Below are positions 29,264-34,033 of a stretch of DNA of 34,033 nt, in pieces. The notes under the pieces were generated by a model, which saw only the letters and a program-made list of their open reading frames with translations, ran no database searches and had not been told where the DNA came from. The DNA is from Gymnopus androsaceus JB14. Lineage: Eukaryota; Basidiomycota; Agaricomycetes; Agaricales; Omphalotaceae. The stretch covers positions 1 to 34,033 of the forward strand of contig ML769702.1 in NCBI GenBank assembly GCA_009733575.1. The letters run 5' to 3'. Numbering within the stretch: the stretch's first letter is position 1; the number at the start of each line of letters is the position of its first letter. A program made the position numbers and the translations under genes.

Positions 29264-30205
29264 ATGCGGCCCATCTGCTCAAACTGCAACGTCAACAATG
29301 TCTTCACGCCTTAGGTACAACCCAAGGTAGATGTTCCTCAGATTTTCGAAAGGCTACTCTGCGAATCTGGTCCTGCGACAATTCACCCCAATGCGATGAA
29401 CTCTATTGAGTCGATACTCGAAAGCGTGTCAAGATGTTGAGGACTACGACCGGGAGATTCAGATTCTCGATCATACATAGTGATGCGTTCGATACAGAGT
29501 GCGAATTGGAAGATCTCGCCCAGAAAGCACCAAAACTGCGCAAGCTGAGGCTCGGTTACCTACCGGAAGCCTTTTCATTCGACTTCGAAGGTCTTCCTTT
29601 TCACCGCGTTCTCATTTTGAATATCAGGGTCCTACCCGCAGTGGAATCCAGAACACTATTCAATAACAGCCCAAATCTAGTGTCGTTAAAAATAAAGGAA
29701 GTTTCGTGGCCTTGCTAGACCCAGCCACAGCTTGCCAGAACGTTCCGTTTTGCCATGCCTCACGCTCCCATCGTTACAAACTCTCCATTTCGAACCATCT
29801 AATCAGCCAAGCTCTTGGGTTCACTTCGAGCCATTCACGGCATTTTTGTCACGATCATCCCCTTTTTTGACGACGTTGACGATTCAGAGTCTGTCACTCT
29901 CTGGTTCTAACCTCGTCCGTATTCTGGCTCAAATATCCAACTTTGCTAGACCCTGTTATTGACGACAACAATCTTTTTCCATATGCCGAGAGCCCTATTA
30001 CTTGCCGGTTCATCGAGAGCCTTCATGCTTCCTATCAGATCGCACGACAGACCAGCAGCCCACTCTCATTGTCTCGAGACTATGCTCTCTAAAGTTGGAT
30101 GTTGGTGCTGAGGCATTCAAAGATGCTCTGGCTGTAGAGATGGTCGAGTCGCGATTCTCTGCGAATTATGCCAGTGGGACTGATTCTGACGGACTCCCCA
30201 ATTGA
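29264..30205 (+). pseudogene. F-box/LRR protein pseudogene, internally deleted
   Basis: The N-terminus at 29264 reads MRPICSNCNVNNVFTP, stop, then PQIFERLLCESGPATIHPNA and VEDYDREIQILDHT (a stop after it at about 29480). This is the usual opening of the abundant Agaricomycete F-box-like proteins, whose F-box should come next. Instead the sequence jumps to leucine-rich-repeat-like segments: ELEDLAQKAPKLRKLRLGYL, NNSPNLVSLKIKEV, LPSLQTLHFEPSNQPS, SPFLTTLTIQSLSLSGSNLV. The frame changes at least three times and the end is at 30205. F-box proteins recruit substrates to SCF ubiquitin ligases; this copy cannot do so as sequenced. Confidence 0.65.
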
Positions 30206-30987
30206 CTGCCTGTGGGAATTTACCATGAATTTTTGAAAACGGGAGGAGCTAAAGGGTGCATATCAGCCTATTGAGGAAAGTGGGATGATGTGATATTGTG
30301 GAAGCAATAGGTGAAGTAATTACATGTCCTTATCGAGGATGCATGTCATTAAATTTAAATATTTGTTGTCTTTGTCACTGTGATTGCAGACGTCGAGGGC
30401 GCATTACAAGCCCATTGCAAAGCCGCAGATACTAGAGTGTGGACGATATCATTGCTGCCGTTATCGCGAGCTGTAGAGGCGTTTGAGAAGCAATAGCACT
30501 TGTTCCAGAGCGTAGGATGTTCTCCAGAATATTCTCGTGGTTGTTTTCCGAAAAAAAAAATCATCACGCGTAGCAACGGTTTCGGGACGGCATTCCTGCC
30601 CGTTTTTGACGCTCTAAAACTGTTCCAGAACTTCGTCAACGGGCTTTTGGCCGAAGTGGTGTGCTTAGAAACTGGTCAATCCAATTTCAAAACATGGCCT
30701 AGTCCTGGCTCAATGGGTTTGGTAAGTGTTGACCGTACTCATCGCAGGTGGTAACCACCAAATCATACAGGCTAACCTCGATTCCGAACATGAAAAACAC
30801 ACGCTCAGCGCTAATTTTGGCCGCGATTAACGAGTCTGAACCATTTCTTAAGAGTCATCGGAGCTCTTAGCAAGCATTGATATTCTCATCTTACAATTGC
30901 TGGAATTTTTTGAAGCTGATCATTAAAAAATTGGCGTAGCGATGAAACATCGGTTCCTGCAATTCATCGTCCCTCGAAGGTGCGTTC
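30206..30987. other. Intergenic, no supported gene
   Basis: A minus-strand frame at 30355-30639 is open for 94 codons but shifts with neighbouring frames of equal quality and has no motif. 30900-30987 is the promoter side of the GMC gene. Confidence 0.4.
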
Positions 30988-30996
30988 AATATATAT
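30988..30996 (+). promoter_or_regulatory. TATA-like box of the GMC oxidoreductase
   Basis: AATATATAT, about 52 bp before the ATG at 31048, the same spacing as at the esterase gene. Confidence 0.5.
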
Positions 30997-31047
30997 TGGA
31001 TAGAAGATAAGACGACTGATTTAGCAGACCATCTTTACTAGTCGCAT

Positions 31048-32002
31048 ATGTTCGTCCTTTTTGCTTTGTACGCTTTGGTCGCATCTGCTGCCCTTCTCAA
31101 TGCAACTAGCAGTCCCGAGTGCAGAACCTGCATGGATGCAAAGCCGAGAGAATTCAACTCGTCTGCTCGGGGGTTTAGCAGCAAACATTACTGGTGAAGA
31201 TCAACATTTCCATTACGTCGTGGTCGGGGGCGGGACCGCAGGGATAGTGAGTCTTGGCCTACTGTTTTACTATCGTACTGATCATGTTTTTTTCAGACCC
31301 TAGCTGTGCGACTTGCAGAAGATCCTTCGGTGACGGTAGCCCTCATCGAAGCCGGATCATTCTACGAGCTCACGAATGCGCCTATTTCGTCGACGCCATT
31401 CGGAGACATCCTGGGTGTAGGAGCGGACATCTCTGATGCCAATCCTGCTGTCGACTGGGAAATTGTAACCACTCCTCAAACAGGATTGTCAGGTAGAGCT
31501 TTTCATTATGCTCGTGGTAAAACATTAGGGGGCTCCTCAGCACGAAACTTTATGATTTACCAGAGACCAACGAAAGAGTCTTTACAGATATGGGCAGATC
31601 AAGTAGATGACGATAGCTACACATGGGACAACTTTTTACCATACTTCAAGAAGAGTGTCAAGTTCACGCCACCTAACACAGAGCTCAGAGCAGCCAATTC
31701 GACAGCCGGGTACAATGATTCTGCATTTTCCTCCAGTGGAGGTCCTTTGCAAGTCTCATATCCCAATTATGCACAACCCTGGTCCAGGTAACACAAGTTT
31801 TAACACTCAGAAATTTTCTGATACGAGAATATTTAGCTATATGCAGGATGGATTGAATGAAATTGGAATCAACGAAACCGAAGACTTCAACTCTGGTTCA
31901 CTCTTGGGAGCTCAGTACATTAGCGCGACAATCGATCCAAACGGGGAATTCAGAGCGTCCTCTCAGGAAACCTTTTTAACCGCCGCCGCCAATCGGACCA
32001 AC
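31048..32002 (+). pseudogene. GMC oxidoreductase, N-terminal half (broken)
   Basis: FAD-dependent GMC family (aryl-alcohol oxidase, glucose oxidase and relatives; secreted peroxide producers in wood decay). The signal peptide MFVLFALYALVASAALLNAT leads, after a one-base frame change, to the ADP-binding motif HYVVVGGGTAGI. Exons: 31048-31246, 31297-31787, 31837-32002, with GT-AG introns. Visible parts: LAVRLAEDPSVTVALIEAG, then the GMC signature-1 region ARGKTLGGSSARNFMIYQRP, then FRASSQETFLTAAANRTN. Coding similarity stops at AAC 32000-32002. The substrate domain and catalytic His region are absent on this strand. The next expected residues occur on the opposite strand from 34031 downward. 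Subfamily is not assigned. Confidence 0.8.
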
Positions 32003-33787
32003 GAAACAATTCCGAACCAACATTTATGCATACTTAGTACATCGTACGAGTGCCGCAAGAAAGGAAGTTCATACACGCGAGAGGTCAGCTTGACGACCAG
32101 TCCAGGATTAATAACGAATGCAGATGAGTAACTTGCAGAACCCACCAGGGATTAGTCTCCCTGAGTCGGGAAGTCGCCCGAAAGAACGGGAATGTAGACG
32201 CACACATTAGCGAAGCAAGCTACTGAAATCCACAGCAGAATTCTTTCTGCATTTCGATGTATAGCATTGGAAGGAACTCACTAGCATAACAAAATTATGA
32301 CTCAGGGGATGGTTATTTGGTAAAAGGGCATCTAACTCGTGCGGGGTCACAAATGATCCCCCAACTTGATATCAATGCAAATTGATATCTCGGCGAGAGC
32401 ATCTGTAAATAAAAGCATCAGTGACTGCCAAGGCGATTTCAGCAGTAGATGCGTCGAGAGACTCACAAACGACACTCCTGAGGATGGCCTGGAGGTAGCA
32501 GAGGGGTAGCTGGCATCTACAACCCTACAATCCTTCGATACATCCAAGGACCGCCGTCGCTTGAGTATCGATCACAGCAGTGGTGCAATCGTCTACCTTT
32601 GCCCAGGTTTTACAAGTGCATAACCGACGCGTGATAATAGTTGTCATGGCTGCTTCTGTGATTGCCGTCAAAAAATCTCCTTTGTCTGTCTTGAACTGTG
32701 CTCCGGAAAAAATTCCTCGCCAATAACAGCTTTTTTGCAAGGATCCGAGCCCCATAAAGCTGTCTGGCGCGCTTAAAACCGGCGAGGATCAGTGCTTGGT
32801 CGCTGGATGGCAAGCAAGTTGGGGGTTTACAATGGGAAGGTCATCCCAAGTCATCGCTGAAGCATGGTGACATTGCACCGACTGCGGCGAAGTATGCGGA
32901 GTCCGAACGACCTCTCCCGGATTCCACAGAAAGAACATGCTAGCGATTATCAGTTTCCAAGTGGGAGGAGAGTATTGATCTCACGTTCCGGTGGCAGCAA
33001 TACGAATAGCCCAGAAAGTTAACTAAGTTAGCACACTCCTAGCTGTCCGGAAAATAATGGTACGTTACAGAAATTACCAAAAATGCAGGGATCGGTAAGG
33101 TACTGCATACACGGCCAGTCACTCGATTACGGAACAACGTCAGCGGAAGAGCCGGCAAGGGTAGAAATTCTGTTAGACGCTAGGTGTATGAGCATTCCTC
33201 GGAAGACATTCAACTTCACCTTCATCTTTAAATCTTACCACTCGAACGCTCGGAGGCCAGCTCAAAGCGGTAAATCCTCAAGTCCATGAGAAACGGATAT
33301 GGAGCAAGCTGTGCCCCAGTCAAGACAAAGAGTGAGGCCCCGGTCCATATCTGCGCCGATATCGCTTATATCGAGTGATCAGCCCACGAGGGGTTAGCTC
33401 GACGTGTATACAGAGTACAGCGCGGTAGCGTTATATGCTTCCAGCACGCATAGACGCTAGCGTCTGCTGCTAGCGAATCGAGACACTCCTTACGAATAAG
33501 GGTAGCGAAGATTCTCCGCGCATCGCTTTCACAATACCTATCAGGGTCGCTCATAGAGAAGCAAAGACGCACATTAGATTCAGGTCAGACGCGCTTCATC
33601 GTACATAGTCTACATCTAGCCGAGATATTGGGTATTGCGTACTTGTATTATATAATCCTCAAGCGAGGAGACAAATTATCCCTACATAGATTTCTGTAGG
33701 AAGATAAATCGTATGTTAAGAACTGGACGTTGGGACAGGAGATTTTATATCTATAGAAAAACGGAAAATGCATATATAACCATAAAG
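32003..33787. other. Unidentified DNA between the two GMC pieces
   Basis: No GMC C-terminal motif is found on either strand. Short frames on the minus strand at 32347-32813 (LPSSDQALILAGFKRARQLY, TTAVIDTQATAVLGCI) lack recognisable domains. From about 33300 to 33620 the sequence is CpG-rich, unlike the CpG-depleted repeats elsewhere, and contains a 12-bp palindrome GACGCTAGCGTC near 33450. A short sequence AGACGCACA.CATTAG occurs near both ends (about 32197 and 33567). Confidence 0.4.
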
Positions 33788-34033
33788 TTGAGCCTGACCT
33801 TTGGGTATATCTAAAATAACCGGTATACCAAACTCCTGCAATGTCGATTTAGGACCAATACCAGAAACCATGAGCATTTGGGTGATTGAAAGCTCCTGCA
33901 GATAGGATCACTTCCTTGCTCGCCGTGAGTGTGAATGGCTCGAGGCCGGTAATAGCAACTTGAACACCGGTGGCGTTATATTGAGAGTCGAAGAGGATAT
34001 TCTTAGCCATGGTTAACTGAAAGACTTTTAAGT
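33788..34033 (-). pseudogene. GMC oxidoreductase, middle segment, opposite strand
   Basis: Read from the window edge on the minus strand: LKVFQLTMAKNILFDSQYNA, TGVQVAITGLEPFTLTASKE, VILSAGAF, then in the next frames MLMVSGIGPK and STLQEFGIPVILDIP. This is the GMC segment that follows ..AANRTN in the family, ending in the conserved SAGAFQSPQMLMVSGIGP region. Two C bases are missing (in TTC[C]AA and ACCC[C]AAA), both in C runs. Beyond 33788 similarity ends. It continues exactly where the plus-strand piece stops at 32002, or belongs to a second GMC gene extending beyond the window. Confidence 0.75.

Overview
The window looks like nuclear DNA from a mushroom-forming basidiomycete (Agaricomycetes). 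It has short GT-AG introns of roughly 50-70 bp, the lineage's usual Ty3/gypsy and Ty1/copia debris, a Helitron Rep fragment, two RecQ-type helicase sequences, an F-box/LRR gene remnant, a secreted type-B carboxylesterase and a GMC oxidoreductase. No bacterial operons, Shine-Dalgarno sites or CRISPR arrays are visible. Two 25-N assembly gaps lie at 12223-12247 and 23640-23664.

Layout. 0-4.2 kb: gene-poor, with a CTTA-rich AT tract, a tRNA-derived SINE-like element and weak hypothetical exons. 4.2-11.5 kb: a nested repeat cluster. A 3' fragment of the ribosome-biogenesis gene IMP3 sits in a ~1.46 kb block present twice (R1 4926-6393, R2 8274-9732). R1 is followed by a 155-bp putative short LTR (L1) and an intact gypsy-like gag. 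R2 was followed by the same L block (L2), but a 1.55 kb terminal-inverted-repeat element has split R2 from L2. That element carries a RecQ-helicase fragment and a converging second gene. It leaves a 9-bp target duplication, and the uninterrupted R1/L1 junction serves as its empty site. 11.4-18.2 kb: a copia 5' fragment, unknown broken ORFs, and a decayed gypsy element (gag, protease region, partial RT, polypurine tract, start of an LTR). Its leader holds an unspliced and a spliced copy of the same sequence in tandem. 18.7-20.1 kb: a Helitron Rep fragment with the YxxxY tyrosine pair, running antisense into the end of a hypothetical gene. 20.4-23.2 kb: a near-complete RecQ helicase on the minus strand, four exons by my reading. 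23.9-25.2 kb: a 53-bp palindromic satellite. 26.2-28.6 kb: a 15-exon secreted carboxylesterase. 29.3-30.2 kb: an internally deleted F-box/LRR pseudogene. 31.0-34.0 kb: a GMC oxidoreductase whose next coding segment lies on the opposite strand at the window edge.

Two patterns cut across the window. First, R1 and R2 differ almost only by CpG transitions (about 25 of 30 substitutions by hand alignment), and the satellite and the inverted repeats show the same decay. This points to methylation and deamination of repeats. Second, several otherwise well-conserved genes carry single-base losses in short homopolymers. Some apparent pseudogenes may therefore be sequence errors, and their intactness should be confirmed. 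The genes do not form a pathway. The esterase and GMC enzyme fit an extracellular plant-matter-degrading lifestyle, and most of the rest is mobile DNA.
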